This document shows, piece after piece, positions 17,088 through 25,606 of a DNA stretch of 54,565 nt. Position 1 is the stretch's first letter; every line of letters begins with the position of its first letter. A program made the position numbers and the translations under genes. The stretch comes from a virus. The DNA is taken from positions 1-54,565 of IMG/VR virus record IMGVR_UViG_3300001844_000164; one strand, written 5' to 3'. The notes below the pieces were generated by a model. That model saw nothing but the letters and a program-made list of their open reading frames with translations, was not told where the DNA came from and did not search any database.

Positions 17088-18262
17088 GCACCGAAACCAG
17101 TCCCACCACACCCCCGGCCGACGCCGGGGACGATCACCTCGCAGCGGCGAATTCTTTTTTCGACGCCGCCGCCGCTAAAGAGCCGGCCAAGGAGCCGGCC
17201 AAGGAGCCGGCCAAGGAGCCGGCGAAAGCCGCCGCCCCGGACCCTCTCGCCTCCGTTGTAAAGGCCGCCGCCAAGGCGGCCCCGGCGGCTCCAGCAGAGG
17301 CGTCGACGCTCGAGGACATCGACAAGGGCCTCCAGGCGCCTCCGGACAATGCCAAGTCCCGCGCCGGGTGGGACGAGCTCAAGAAGCGCGCCACCGAGGA
17401 ACGTCGCCTCCGTCTCGAGCTCGAGGCGAAGATGAAGTCCGCGCCTCCGGTGGCTGCGGATGAGGCGACCAAGGCGCGACTCTCCGAGCTCGAGAAACAG
17501 AACAAGGAGTACAGCGATCGCCTCAAGGTCTTCGACCTGAAGAACCACCCGGAGTTTTCCGCCAGGTACGTTCAGCCGGCGCAGCAAGCGAAGGCCGCGA
17601 TGGCGAACATCGCGAAGAGCGACGAGGTCGAGGTGAACGTCGACGAGATGCTCTCTATGAAGGGCAAGGCGCTCAACAACGCGGTGTCCGACGCGATGGA
17701 GCGCATGACCCCCTACGCCCGGGTGAAGTTCCAGGCGGCCCTTGACGCCTACTTCGCCGCCCAGACTGGGGCCGACCAGGCGCTCGCCCAGGCGGAGGAA
17801 ACGCTCAAGACCATGAAGAGCTCGGGCGGCGCCAAGTCCCGGGCGTCGTTTGATTCCGTTGCCGGCGGGTACAAGGACACATTCCTCCCCGCCCAGGCTG
17901 CGGAAAAGGCGACGGAGGAGGAAGCGAAGCTCATCAACGAGTACAACGTCGCCCTGGCCGGCGTCGGTCCCCAGGCGGAAAAATACGCCTTCGGCGACAT
18001 CGACGAGAAGGGCGCCGCCGACCTCGCCCACAAGGCCGCGCTCTATGACTTCACCATGTCGCACGGCATTCCGCGCATCGCGTCGCTCTACAACTCGGCC
18101 CTGGCGTCCCGCGACGCCAAGATCGCCGAGCTCGAGGCCCAGGTGAAGGCGATGACGGCGGCCAGCCCGCAGGTCGGTTCCGGCGCCGGCGCCCCGCCCG
18201 AGGGCGAGGGCACCGCACCCGAGTCGCATCTGTCTGCCGCGCAGAAGTACTTCTCGAGGTAG
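17084..18262 (+). CDS. Capsid assembly scaffold protein
   Basis: A 392-residue, highly charged, Ala- and Glu-rich protein immediately upstream of the capsid gene, the usual place for a scaffold. Residues about 32-48 are four EPAK-type repeats, encoded by a 12-bp tandem repeat (gagccggccaag) at 17180-17227. A coiled-coil stretch with KKRATEERRLRLELEAKMK and KARLSELEKQNKEYSDRLK follows (about 100-150), and the C-terminal end has another helix and LSAAQKYFSR. C-terminal basic/aromatic ends of scaffolds contact the capsid protein. It begins at an ATGA overlap and ends at a strong terminator. Confidence 0.85.
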   Translation: MSTETSPTTPPADAGDDHLAAANSFFDAAAAKEPAKEPAKEPAKEPAKAAAPDPLASVVKAAAKAAPAAPAEASTLEDIDKGLQAPPDNAKSRAGWDELKKRATEERRLRLELEAKMKSAPPVAADEATKARLSELEKQNKEYSDRLKVFDLKNHPEFSARYVQPAQQAKAAMANIAKSDEVEVNVDEMLSMKGKALNNAVSDAMERMTPYARVKFQAALDAYFAAQTGADQALAQAEETLKTMKSSGGAKSRASFDSVAGGYKDTFLPAQAAEKATEEEAKLINEYNVALAGVGPQAEKYAFGDIDEKGAADLAHKAALYDFTMSHGIPRIASLYNSALASRDAKIAELEAQVKAMTAASPQVGSGAGAPPEGEGTAPESHLSAAQKYFSR

Positions 18263-18284
18263 TCCCGCCTGGCCTCGGCTCAAC

Positions 18285-18317
18285 CCGGCACCCCCTTGCA
18301 AAGGGTGCCGGTTTTTT
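18285..18317 (+). terminator. Rho-independent terminator with an embedded promoter
   Basis: CCGGCACCC (18285-18293) pairs perfectly with GGGTGCCGG (18303-18311) around a 9-nt loop and is followed by TTTTTT (18312-18317). It would end the portal-scaffold transcript. The loop carries the TTG of promoter P3 and the T run forms part of that promoter's spacer. Confidence 0.85.
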
Positions 18318-18324
18318 GTATCCA
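18296..18324 (+). promoter_or_regulatory. Late-type promoter P3 (capsid)
   Basis: TTGCAA (18296-18301) after CGGCACCCCC, a 17-nt spacer and TATCCA (18319-18324). Unlike the other family members it is not next to a start codon: the capsid ATG is 137 nt downstream, so the capsid mRNA would have a leader of about 130 nt. Confidence 0.75.
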
Positions 18325-18461
18325 CTCGGCTACGACGATCTGTAGCTGCACCCCGGGCCTGGCAAACCGGCGGATCGGAAAGCTCACAAGGGCGGCTGGC
18401 GACCGCTGGGAAACGCGCAAGCGCGACCCGGACAGACACCTAACCTTAATCCTTTCCGACA
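18325..18461 (+). promoter_or_regulatory. Structured 5' leader of the capsid mRNA
   Basis: No gene is seen in these 137 bases. Several pairings are possible: CGATC with GATCG around the first 40 nt, GCGG with CCGC, and GGG-AAA-CGCG-CAAG-CGCG-A-CCC near 18408-18429. The last 30 bases before the ATG (from ACACCTAACC) are pyrimidine-rich, unpaired and carry no Shine-Dalgarno sequence. The leader could stabilise the abundant capsid mRNA or be a control site. I do not recognise a known riboswitch or ribozyme. Confidence 0.45.
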
Positions 18462-19667
18462 ATGGCTGACATCAACAACTACTTCGTCGAGCGCCGGAAT
18501 CAGTTCCACAAGACTGTTTACCAGAAGCTCTGGCGTTCCAATCCATTCCGCACTCTGGTTCCCATGAGTGCTTTCGACCTCTCTGAAGGTCGCACGCCCA
18601 CCGTCCGGACGCTCACCCATGAGCTGCCGACCGCCTACCCGACCGCGATGTCGGAGGTGACTCTTTCCGACGGTGTGGGCAACACCGAGTGCGCTCCGAT
18701 CGCCACGACCATCAAGCGCGGCGAGATTCAGCGCACCTTCAAGCTCTTCCAGACGAGCTTCAACACCGACGTGGTGTGCTTGAGCGACCTCAAGCGCGCC
18801 GTGGACGCCGCCCAGACCGTCGCCGGTTTCGAGCGCGCCCTCTCGGAGTACATCAACGTCTGGTGGGGTGACTGGTATCGCATCCAGAACATCGCCCAGG
18901 TGAACAACAAGGCGGTGACCCGCACCAGCGGCTCGCTCATCGTCGCTGAATCCACCGCCGCGGACTTCACCGGCATCGGCGCTTCCCTGCCGAACGACTA
19001 CCTCGGCTGGGACCACCTCAAGCAGATCTACTGGCAGCTCTGCCGCAACGGCCTCGCCGACGAACTCGCCGTCGGCCGTGACGGCAAGGGTCGCCCGGTG
19101 ATTCCGCTGCACGCCGGCCCTGGCACCATCGCCCGCCTGTTCACCGACAGCACCATCAAGGACTCGGTCAAGTACTTCGAGCCCGCGAAGAACCTGGAGC
19201 TGCTCGGCTACGATGGCGCGGTGAACGGCTTCCTGCCGGTCGTCGACCTGTTCCCGATCCGCTTTGGTAAGTCGGGTGGCATCGCTTCGGCCGCGGATCT
19301 CACGCTGGCCAACTCGATCTACCCGACCTCCAACACGGCGGCGACGGTCGGCCGCAAGTACATCGCCAACGCCGCTTACAACCTCAACGGTGTGAACGGT
19401 GGCCTGGCCGAGTACGAAGTCGCTACCATCCTCGGCCGCCAGGTCTGGGAGGCGAAGTTCGAGACCACGGACCCGACGCAGTTCAGCGGCATGAGCTTCC
19501 AGCCGTTCAACTACATCGGCGAGTTCAACTGGATCAACCAGCGCACCTTCCAGGGTGACAACGACCGCGGCAACCTCGGCTACTACCTGGCCGACATCCG
19601 CTGCGGTGCGAAGCCGATCTTCCCCGAGCTCGGCTACAGCATCCTGACCAAGGCGTCCGCTGACTGA
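18462..19667 (+). CDS. Major capsid protein
   Basis: A 401-residue protein, with an HK97-type fold expected. It sits directly after the scaffold and has its own promoter and terminator, as expected for the most abundant virion protein. The N-terminus MADINNYFVERRNQFHKTVYQKLWRS and internal segments such as ALSEYINVWWGDWYRIQNIAQ are of the type seen in capsid proteins of podovirus-like phages. There is no obvious protease prodomain. Codon use is very uniform and GC3-rich, consistent with high expression. The start follows a 130-nt structured leader and lacks a Shine-Dalgarno sequence. Confidence 0.88.
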   Translation: MADINNYFVERRNQFHKTVYQKLWRSNPFRTLVPMSAFDLSEGRTPTVRTLTHELPTAYPTAMSEVTLSDGVGNTECAPIATTIKRGEIQRTFKLFQTSFNTDVVCLSDLKRAVDAAQTVAGFERALSEYINVWWGDWYRIQNIAQVNNKAVTRTSGSLIVAESTAADFTGIGASLPNDYLGWDHLKQIYWQLCRNGLADELAVGRDGKGRPVIPLHAGPGTIARLFTDSTIKDSVKYFEPAKNLELLGYDGAVNGFLPVVDLFPIRFGKSGGIASAADLTLANSIYPTSNTAATVGRKYIANAAYNLNGVNGGLAEYEVATILGRQVWEAKFETTDPTQFSGMSFQPFNYIGEFNWINQRTFQGDNDRGNLGYYLADIRCGAKPIFPELGYSILTKASAD

Positions 19668-19680
19668 TAGGTTTCCATGT

Positions 19681-19718
19681 AGCGGAGCCCTGGTTCGCCG
19701 GGGCTCCGCTTCTTTTTA
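19681..19718 (+). terminator. Rho-independent terminator after the capsid gene
   Basis: AGCGGAGCCC (19681-19690) and GGGCTCCGCT (19701-19710) form a perfect 10-bp stem with a 10-nt loop, followed by TCTTTTTA. With P3 it makes the capsid a single-gene transcription unit. Confidence 0.9.
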
Positions 19719-19726
19719 GCACGACA

Positions 19727-19882
19727 ATGGAAGTACACAAAACCGCGGTGACCGGAGTCGGCGGCCTCCTCGCCATGCTCACCATCGAGCAGCTCAACGT
19801 GTATCTTGGGACGCTGATCGCGCTCCTGACCATCGCTCACCTCATTATCCTGATCGTGAAGTCGCTCCGCAAAAAGCGTTGA
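19727..19882 (+). CDS. Small membrane protein, 51 aa
   Basis: A short gene with ATG at 19727 and TGA at 19880-19882. The product has one long hydrophobic segment (about residues 25-44, LIALLTIAHLIILIV) ending in a strongly basic tail (KSLRKKR), a positive-inside single-pass topology, with a second weaker hydrophobic stretch near residues 10-18. Small membrane proteins of this kind in phages are often holins or spanin-like accessory factors, but no family is recognised. It lies 9 nt after the T-rich tail of the capsid terminator and 16 nt before the collagen-like fibre gene. How it is transcribed is not clear. Confidence 0.6.
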   Translation: MEVHKTAVTGVGGLLAMLTIEQLNVYLGTLIALLTIAHLIILIVKSLRKKR

Positions 19883-19898
19883 GCGCAGTCTCCGTCAC

Positions 19899-21350
19899 AT
19901 GAACGAACTCCCGCTCGGCTCCCTCCCTCGGATTTCCAGCATCCCCGGGCCTCGAGGCCCCAAGGGCGACCCGGGAGAACCTGGGACCAACGGGACCAAC
20001 GGAGTCTCCCCTTTCACCACGACCACGTCGCCGTTCGTGATGCCCGCCTCCGGCGGGTCCGTCACGGTGACGGTCGCAAACACCGCCTGGGTCGCGGTAG
20101 GCCAGCCAGTCTACATCGAGGGCGCCGGCCACTTTTCTGTCGCCACCATCCTTTCCGGAACTTCCTTTTCGCTCACCGCCCAGGCTTCTGCCGGCAACGT
20201 CTCCGCCGGCACCGTGGTCGCGTCCGGCAAGAAGGTTTCCGTCGGCGCGGTGATGGTGCAGGACACCAGCATCACCAACGGGCTCAACTCCCGCATCACC
20301 GCTCTCGAATCGGCTCCCGGCGGAAACCGCAACTGGTATTCCACCTCGGCGCCCTCCGCGGTCACCAACACCCTCCGCGTCGGCGACATCTGGTTCGATA
20401 CCGACGACGGCTACAAGATGTATCGATGGGACGGGACGCAATGGCAGGTCGCGCAGCGCGAACTCGCGCTCTCTGACTTCGGCACCGGCATCCGCCCGAT
20501 CGTCAAGGTCAACAGCCTCCCGACCAGCGGCTACTCCGACGGCGACTTCGTTTGGCTCCAGACCGACGGGAAACTCTACCGCCGGGTCGGCGGTTCGTGG
20601 ACCAAGGCGATCGCCTCGGGCGACCTGGTCGGCCAGATTGACGGCCAGACCATGATCGTCGACGGCACGATCATCGCCCAGAAGCTGGGCGTCAACTCCG
20701 TCACCGCGGACAAGGTCGGCACCAACCAGATCATCACCAACTCCGCGAACATCGCGGACGGAACGATCACCAACGCGCACATCTCAACGCTGGACGCCGG
20801 CAAAATCACCGCGGGCGACATCGCGTCGGTGAATCTTGGATACGCGGGCGCGCTGTTTCATCCGCTGTACCACAAGACGGCGGCGGTTTCGTTGCAGTCG
20901 CGCCTTTTCCGGGCGACTGAATTCGGCACCAGCTTCGCCGACAACTTCATTTTCACCGCCGGCAGTTCGTTCTCCTTTTCGCAGCCGACGCCGGTCACCG
21001 CCTACGGTCCCGGGCATGTCTCTTGGCGCTCGGGCAACGCGCCCGCGTTCTGCCCGGACAGCGGTAACAACCTGCTGGTGCAGCTCCAGGGCCGCCTCAT
21101 CGGCTACCAGGGGCCGATACTCCTCTACTGCAAGGTCAACGGCGGCGCCGCGCAGCCGCTCGCCTCCGCGTATTCCGAGGCCGGCGGCACTTCGTACCAG
21201 CGCGCCGTGATCGACTCGACCCGCAAGCTCGCCGGGGTTTCTCCGACGTCGATGATCCAGTTCTATGTCGCTCCGGCCGACGCCAACGGGGCGGTGGCGG
21301 CGAACGTCACTTGCCGCTACGAATTGGACGTCACGTTCTTCAACTGGTAA
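19899..21350 (+). CDS. Tail fibre protein with collagen-like segment
   Basis: A 483-residue protein. Residues about 12-36 are a short collagen-like G-x-y stretch (GPRGPKGDPGEPGTNGTNG), which in phage fibres forms trimeric shafts. Next comes a beta domain (PFVMPASGGSVTVTVANTAWV). Then come segments shared by J-type fibre proteins: WFDTDDGYKMYRWDGTQWQV and KLGVNSVTADKVGTNQIITNSANIADGTITNAHI. The C-terminal part is a beta-rich knob. It is encoded between the capsid and the tail adaptor, an unusual site for a fibre gene, so it may be a head or neck fibre. Confidence 0.75.
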   Translation: MNELPLGSLPRISSIPGPRGPKGDPGEPGTNGTNGVSPFTTTTSPFVMPASGGSVTVTVANTAWVAVGQPVYIEGAGHFSVATILSGTSFSLTAQASAGNVSAGTVVASGKKVSVGAVMVQDTSITNGLNSRITALESAPGGNRNWYSTSAPSAVTNTLRVGDIWFDTDDGYKMYRWDGTQWQVAQRELALSDFGTGIRPIVKVNSLPTSGYSDGDFVWLQTDGKLYRRVGGSWTKAIASGDLVGQIDGQTMIVDGTIIAQKLGVNSVTADKVGTNQIITNSANIADGTITNAHISTLDAGKITAGDIASVNLGYAGALFHPLYHKTAAVSLQSRLFRATEFGTSFADNFIFTAGSSFSFSQPTPVTAYGPGHVSWRSGNAPAFCPDSGNNLLVQLQGRLIGYQGPILLYCKVNGGAAQPLASAYSEAGGTSYQRAVIDSTRKLAGVSPTSMIQFYVAPADANGAVAANVTCRYELDVTFFNW

Positions 21351-21356
21351 CCGCCC

Positions 21357-22280
21357 ATGATCAAGCGCACCTACGGCGACGTGAAGGAAGAGCTGCGCCG
21401 GGTTGCCGGGCAGACCGGGCTTGTCGTCGACGACGCCCGGCTCAAGGTCGCGGTCAACCTGGCCCAGGAGCGCCTCTGCACGATGGGCGAGTGGCCTTTC
21501 CAGTACGCCCGCTTGAAATTCCGCCAGTACGGCGGGGTGGTTGCGCTTCCGACTCAATACGAGGCGATCGTTCACACGGCGATTGACCGCCAGCCGGTTG
21601 AAATCCAACCACCGTGGTTCGAGTTCCTCGAGTACGGCCCCGGACCGTACATCAAAAACGAGTGGTGTCAGTACGGGCTCGATATGGGCGAGCACCCGAC
21701 CTACGTCGGCCCCGGCGGCGCGGCGGTCAAGATTGCGTCCACCAACGGCGCCGACAACGGGAGCGTCGTCGTCCACGGTTTTGACGTCAACGGACTCTCT
21801 CAAACCGTTTCCTACGCTCTCCCCGAGGCCACGGCGACCGCCGAGTGGTCGCGAATCACCCGGGTGATTAAGCCCGAGACGGCCGGCGATGTGGTGCTCA
21901 CGTTCGTTGACCGATTCGGAAACGAGACGGTCGGGGCCGACTACCGCCCGCGTGACCGCAACCCGAGCTTCCGGCTCTACCGCTTTACCGAAATCGCCGA
22001 CGACAAGACCAAGATGGTGGACGCTATCGTGCGTCGCCGTCTGTTTGAAATCGAGCAGGACACCGACGAGCTGTACGTCACCAACCTAAACGCGCTGCGG
22101 CTCGGGGTGAAGGCGGTCGCATTCCTCGACAAGGGCGACCTCCAAGCGAGCGAGGCGGCCTACCAGACTGCCGCTCAAATTCTCAAGGACGAGGCAGGAC
22201 TCTATCGCGCTCGCCGCAATCCGGCTCCCGTCAATGTGACCCGCGTCGCATCGATGAGCGAACGCAACGACATCTACTGA
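21357..22280 (+). CDS. Tail tubular / head-tail adaptor protein (gp11-like)
   Basis: A 307-residue protein in the position of the T7 gp11-type adaptor that docks below the portal. The N-terminal helical part contains TYGDVKEELRRVAGQTG and VNLAQERLCTMGEWPFQY, similar to podovirus adaptor N-termini, followed by a beta domain and a C-terminal helical part (LQASEAAYQTAAQILKDEAG) of the sort that contacts the portal. Its stop overlaps the start of the next gene (TGATG), so the adaptor and hub proteins are translationally coupled. Confidence 0.75.
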   Translation: MIKRTYGDVKEELRRVAGQTGLVVDDARLKVAVNLAQERLCTMGEWPFQYARLKFRQYGGVVALPTQYEAIVHTAIDRQPVEIQPPWFEFLEYGPGPYIKNEWCQYGLDMGEHPTYVGPGGAAVKIASTNGADNGSVVVHGFDVNGLSQTVSYALPEATATAEWSRITRVIKPETAGDVVLTFVDRFGNETVGADYRPRDRNPSFRLYRFTEIADDKTKMVDAIVRRRLFEIEQDTDELYVTNLNALRLGVKAVAFLDKGDLQASEAAYQTAAQILKDEAGLYRARRNPAPVNVTRVASMSERNDIY

Positions 22281-23998
22281 TGCCGACGACTGACGGATGG
22301 CTCGCAGACACCCAGGCCACGGTCGTCGACGGGATGAACCGCGGCCGGGAGCCCGAGCTGCTCGGTGAGCAGCAAGTACACTTCCTTCGCAACGTCTCGA
22401 CGCGCGGCGGCCGGGTGAGGTCCCGCCCGCGCTTCGTCAAGCGGGCCACGTTGCCGGTCGGTCTCATGCAGGGGGCCTCGGTCTTCTCCGGCACGTCCGA
22501 AATCCTAGTCTCGTTGAGCGGCAAGGTCTACGCGGTGAACCCCCGGACCTGGGTGGCGACCGAAAAGACGACCACGACCACGCGCAACTCATCGAAGATG
22601 CCGCGGGTGTGGTTCTGCGAGACCGCCGGCTCGATCGTCATGCAGGACGGTCAGTCCCGCCCGTTCGTTTACGACGGCGCCGAGTTCCGCCGGGCGACGG
22701 GCGATGAGGTCCCGGTCGGCCGGGCGATGGCTTACGGCAACGGCCGGCTGGCCGTGGTGGTGAACTCCGGCAGCGATGTGAGGCTGGGCGACATCCGCCA
22801 GCCGGAGCATCAATCCGAACTCAAGTTCACCGAAACCTACAGCCTCTCCGGCGGCGGAGATTTCTCTTTCCCCTCTCCCGTCCGCTCCCTCGCGGTTCTC
22901 CCGGTGGTCGACACCGGCAGCGGCCAGGGCGCCCTGGTTGTGGGCTGCGAAACCTCGGTCTACACGCTCAAGACCCAGATCACCCAGCGCGACCTTTGGG
23001 GCGAGGTCGGGTTCCAGACCGTGCTTTTGCCCACCCGGGGCATCGCCGGCGCGAACGCCGTCGTCGCGGTCAACCAGGACCTGTACTTTCGCAGCGGTGA
23101 CGGGCTGCGATCTGTCCGCACCTCCACCGCAGACTACGACGCGCCGGGACTCGCGCCGCTGTCGGTGGAGGTGCGGCACCGCTTCGACTACGACGCGCCT
23201 TTCCTGCTCCAGGACGCGAGCGTCGCCTACTTCGACAATCGGCTGCTCTGCACCCACAGCCCGTTCATTTACGGGCCGCGGTCGCTCGCCCAGGGACTGA
23301 TCTCGCTCAACTACGACGCCTTGTCCGGCCGCGGCCAGAAGTCGGCTCCGGTTTACGACGGCGAGTGGGACGGCGTGATCGCGGCCCAAGTATTCACGGG
23401 TCGCGTGCTTGGCGTCGAACGCTGCTTCATCCTCGGCCGAGACAGCGCCGGCGTGAACGCGCTCTACGAGATCCTGCCGGAAAACGCGGTCCAGTCCGGT
23501 GACGAGCCGGGCCAGGCGATCGAGACGCGGGTGCTTTTTGGCGACTCGCCGGGAGTCCTCAAGAACCTCCGCCGCTGCGACGTTCAATTTTCCGACATCC
23601 GCGGCGGCCTGGTTGTCCGGGTCTACTTCCGCCCGGTGAAGTACCCGTACTGGGTGAAGTGGGATGAGTTCACCGTCGATGCCCCGCCGGCGCAGCCCTG
23701 GGGCCGCGTGGTCGCGCAGCACCGCAGCCTCCTGTCCACCCGGACGCCCGTTGAGCACGTCGACCCGACCACGGGCCGGCTGATTTCCTGCGCCACCGGG
23801 TTCCAGGTGCGGATCGAGTGGGATGGGTTCGCCAGGCTCGACTACCTCCAGCTCTTCCAGGAGCGCCTCGCCTCCTCGCCCTACGCCGACAACCAGGCGT
23901 CCAACGCCCAAACGGACGTGGTCACCGTGCCCTCCTGGGCCGTTTCCCCGTCGTTTTGGTACACCCACCCCGTCTCGCCCTTGGCGGGTATCCAGTAA
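22280..23998 (+). CDS. Tail tubular/hub protein (gp12- or P22 gp10-like)
   Basis: A 572-residue protein coupled to the adaptor gene. It starts TTDGWLADTQATVVDGMNRGREPELLGEQQVHFLRNVSTRGGRVRSRPRFVK, the usual opening of phage tail hub or stabilisation proteins. In these, N- and R-rich strands begin a beta-propeller (later FVYDGAEFRRATGDEVP, AYGNGRLAVV and QDLYFRSGDGLRSV look like blades). The size is well below T7 gp12 (about 794 residues) and closer to P22 gp10 (about 472). It would close the lower part of the short tail. Its last codons hold the -35 element of promoter P6. Confidence 0.75.
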   Translation: MPTTDGWLADTQATVVDGMNRGREPELLGEQQVHFLRNVSTRGGRVRSRPRFVKRATLPVGLMQGASVFSGTSEILVSLSGKVYAVNPRTWVATEKTTTTTRNSSKMPRVWFCETAGSIVMQDGQSRPFVYDGAEFRRATGDEVPVGRAMAYGNGRLAVVVNSGSDVRLGDIRQPEHQSELKFTETYSLSGGGDFSFPSPVRSLAVLPVVDTGSGQGALVVGCETSVYTLKTQITQRDLWGEVGFQTVLLPTRGIAGANAVVAVNQDLYFRSGDGLRSVRTSTADYDAPGLAPLSVEVRHRFDYDAPFLLQDASVAYFDNRLLCTHSPFIYGPRSLAQGLISLNYDALSGRGQKSAPVYDGEWDGVIAAQVFTGRVLGVERCFILGRDSAGVNALYEILPENAVQSGDEPGQAIETRVLFGDSPGVLKNLRRCDVQFSDIRGGLVVRVYFRPVKYPYWVKWDEFTVDAPPAQPWGRVVAQHRSLLSTRTPVEHVDPTTGRLISCATGFQVRIEWDGFARLDYLQLFQERLASSPYADNQASNAQTDVVTVPSWAVSPSFWYTHPVSPLAGIQ

Positions 23999-24009
23999 TC
24001 GTCTACACC
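23981..24009 (+). promoter_or_regulatory. Late-type promoter P6
   Basis: TTGGCG (23981-23986), a 17-nt spacer and TACACC (24004-24009), then 6 nt to the ATG at 24016. It starts inside the end of the tail hub gene. CGCC-CTTG-GCGG around the -35 could form a small hairpin. Confidence 0.7.
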
Positions 24010-24015
24010 TTTCCC

Positions 24016-24855
24016 ATGCCGAACCTCGCGATCCAGCCCGCCAACGCCCCGGTCGACGCGCCGTTTCCTCCGGTGTCCGCCCAGGCGATGCTCAATTTCG
24101 TCGCGGCCTACCTCCAGATTTCCGGCCTCGAGAACCTCCAGGGCATCATCAAGTCGTCCACCGCGCCGGCGGTCGACGACCAGGACAAAGCGTGGCTGCG
24201 GCTCGATCCCAGCACCAACCGCCCGCTCGGCATTTACGCCTACACCGGCGAGTGGACCCCGATTCCGCTGGTCGTGCAGTCGGGCGAGACGACGCCGTCA
24301 GGCCCCAAAAAGGGTGAGCTGTTCTTCAACTCGCAGCTCGGTCTCCTGGTCTATGACGGGTCGCAATGGACCTCGAACCTGTTCCCGACCGGAACCACGG
24401 CGAACCGGCCCAAGGACGTTCCGATCAACCACCTCTACTTCGACACCGACATCTCGAGGCTCCTGCGCTACACCACGCTGGGCTGGACGACGTTCGACGG
24501 CGCCGTCGGTGACCTCAAGATGGTCGACGCCGCGGACGAGGATGAGGCGCTGACGAAGAACCCCGGCTGGGTCGTCTACTCCGCGATGCAGGGCCGTTTC
24601 CCGATCGGCGCATCCGACACCTACGGTGCCGGCTCGATCGGCGGCTCCGGCACCGTTTCCTGGAGCGCCAAGGGACGCAGCGCCGCCGGCGGCAGCCGTG
24701 AGGCGAGCGCGAGCTTCATCAACACGCTTTCGATCGACGGCTCCGACGTCACCGCGGACATGCGAAAGATGGATGCCACGACCGACGTCGGGAGCGGTTC
24801 GTTCAAGACCGTGCCGCCCTACCGGGCGGTGATCTTCCTCCGAAAGGACTTCTAA
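24016..24855 (+). CDS. Tail fibre/collar-like protein
   Basis: A 279-residue protein, start chosen at the ATG 6 nt after promoter P6 rather than the longer frame beginning at 23818, which runs through the hub gene. The middle has repeated tail-fibre-like strands (GELFFNSQLGLLVYDGSQW and NHLYFDTDISRLLRY). The C-terminal part (NPGWVVYSAMQGRFPIGASD, later SFKTVPPYRAVIFLRKDF) matches the collar or tip domain of many phage fibres, which often ends in a short strand with a hydrophobic aromatic motif. It probably starts the transcript that continues into the internal virion proteins. Confidence 0.7.
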   Translation: MPNLAIQPANAPVDAPFPPVSAQAMLNFVAAYLQISGLENLQGIIKSSTAPAVDDQDKAWLRLDPSTNRPLGIYAYTGEWTPIPLVVQSGETTPSGPKKGELFFNSQLGLLVYDGSQWTSNLFPTGTTANRPKDVPINHLYFDTDISRLLRYTTLGWTTFDGAVGDLKMVDAADEDEALTKNPGWVVYSAMQGRFPIGASDTYGAGSIGGSGTVSWSAKGRSAAGGSREASASFINTLSIDGSDVTADMRKMDATTDVGSGSFKTVPPYRAVIFLRKDF

Positions 24856-24857
24856 AG

Positions 24858-25604
24858 ATGGACCCCTTCACAATCGCGTTGATGGCCCAGGCCGGGGGAC
24901 AAATCCTCGGCAGCGTGCTCGGCAAACAGAAGGCTCCGCAGCAAGCGAGCTACACGCCCGTCGACCCTGCCGCGGTCCAGAAACAGGCGATTTCCGGCAA
25001 CCTCCAGAACATGGCCGGCGCCCAGGAGCTGGCGTCGAAGACGAATGCGTTCAACCAGGGCCAGGCCACCAGCCTCCTGGAATCCGCGATGCCGGGCTTC
25101 GGCGCCATGCAGAAGCGCCTCATGGCGCAGGTGAACGAGGATCTCAACTCGCAGGACAAGCTGCCGGCCGACGTCCAGTCGCAGATTGCCCGCTACGCGG
25201 CCGAGAAGGGGGTCACCCGGGGCACCGCCGGCAACTTCAACGGCTTTTCCCTGGTCAAGGATTTCGGGTTCAATCTCATGGACTGGAAGAACGCCTCGCG
25301 CACGCGGGCGCTCAACACCCTCTCGACGGTTTTCGGAATGACGCCTAGGGTGAACCCCATGTCCCCAATGGCCATGATGGTCGACCCGAACGCCGCGATC
25401 GGCGTTCAGAGCCAGAACAACCAGATGGCGTACAATTCGGCCCAGGCTGGGTTCAACGCGCAAGCCGCGGCTCAAAACTACAACCGCATGCTGCTCGCCA
25501 GCTCCGTCAGCAACATGGCCAACGCAGCCGCGATGCCGAGCATGATGGAGGGATACCAGAAGATGGGCCTCTTCAACAAGCCGAACCCCTCGGGAGGTAA
25601 GTAA
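24858..25604 (+). CDS. Internal virion protein (gp14-like)
   Basis: A 248-residue protein starting 2 nt after the previous stop. The N-terminus is hydrophobic and Ala/Gly-rich (FTIALMAQAGGQILGSVLGK) and most of the rest is helical with many Ala, Gln and Asn. This, and its position before two further inner-core-like genes, matches the first of the three T7-type ejection proteins (gp14, about 196 residues), which enters the cell envelope ahead of the DNA. A short Met-rich tail (NMANAAAMPSMMEGY) is unusual. The exact stoichiometry or function cannot be seen from sequence. Confidence 0.65.
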   Translation: MDPFTIALMAQAGGQILGSVLGKQKAPQQASYTPVDPAAVQKQAISGNLQNMAGAQELASKTNAFNQGQATSLLESAMPGFGAMQKRLMAQVNEDLNSQDKLPADVQSQIARYAAEKGVTRGTAGNFNGFSLVKDFGFNLMDWKNASRTRALNTLSTVFGMTPRVNPMSPMAMMVDPNAAIGVQSQNNQMAYNSAQAGFNAQAAAQNYNRMLLASSVSNMANAAAMPSMMEGYQKMGLFNKPNPSGGK

Positions 25605-25606
25605 AC

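Noticed and set aside
18325-18461. Known riboswitch or self-cleaving ribozyme in the capsid leader
   Set aside because: No conserved cores (for example the hammerhead CUGAUGA and GAAA) could be identified; only generic pairing potential is reported.
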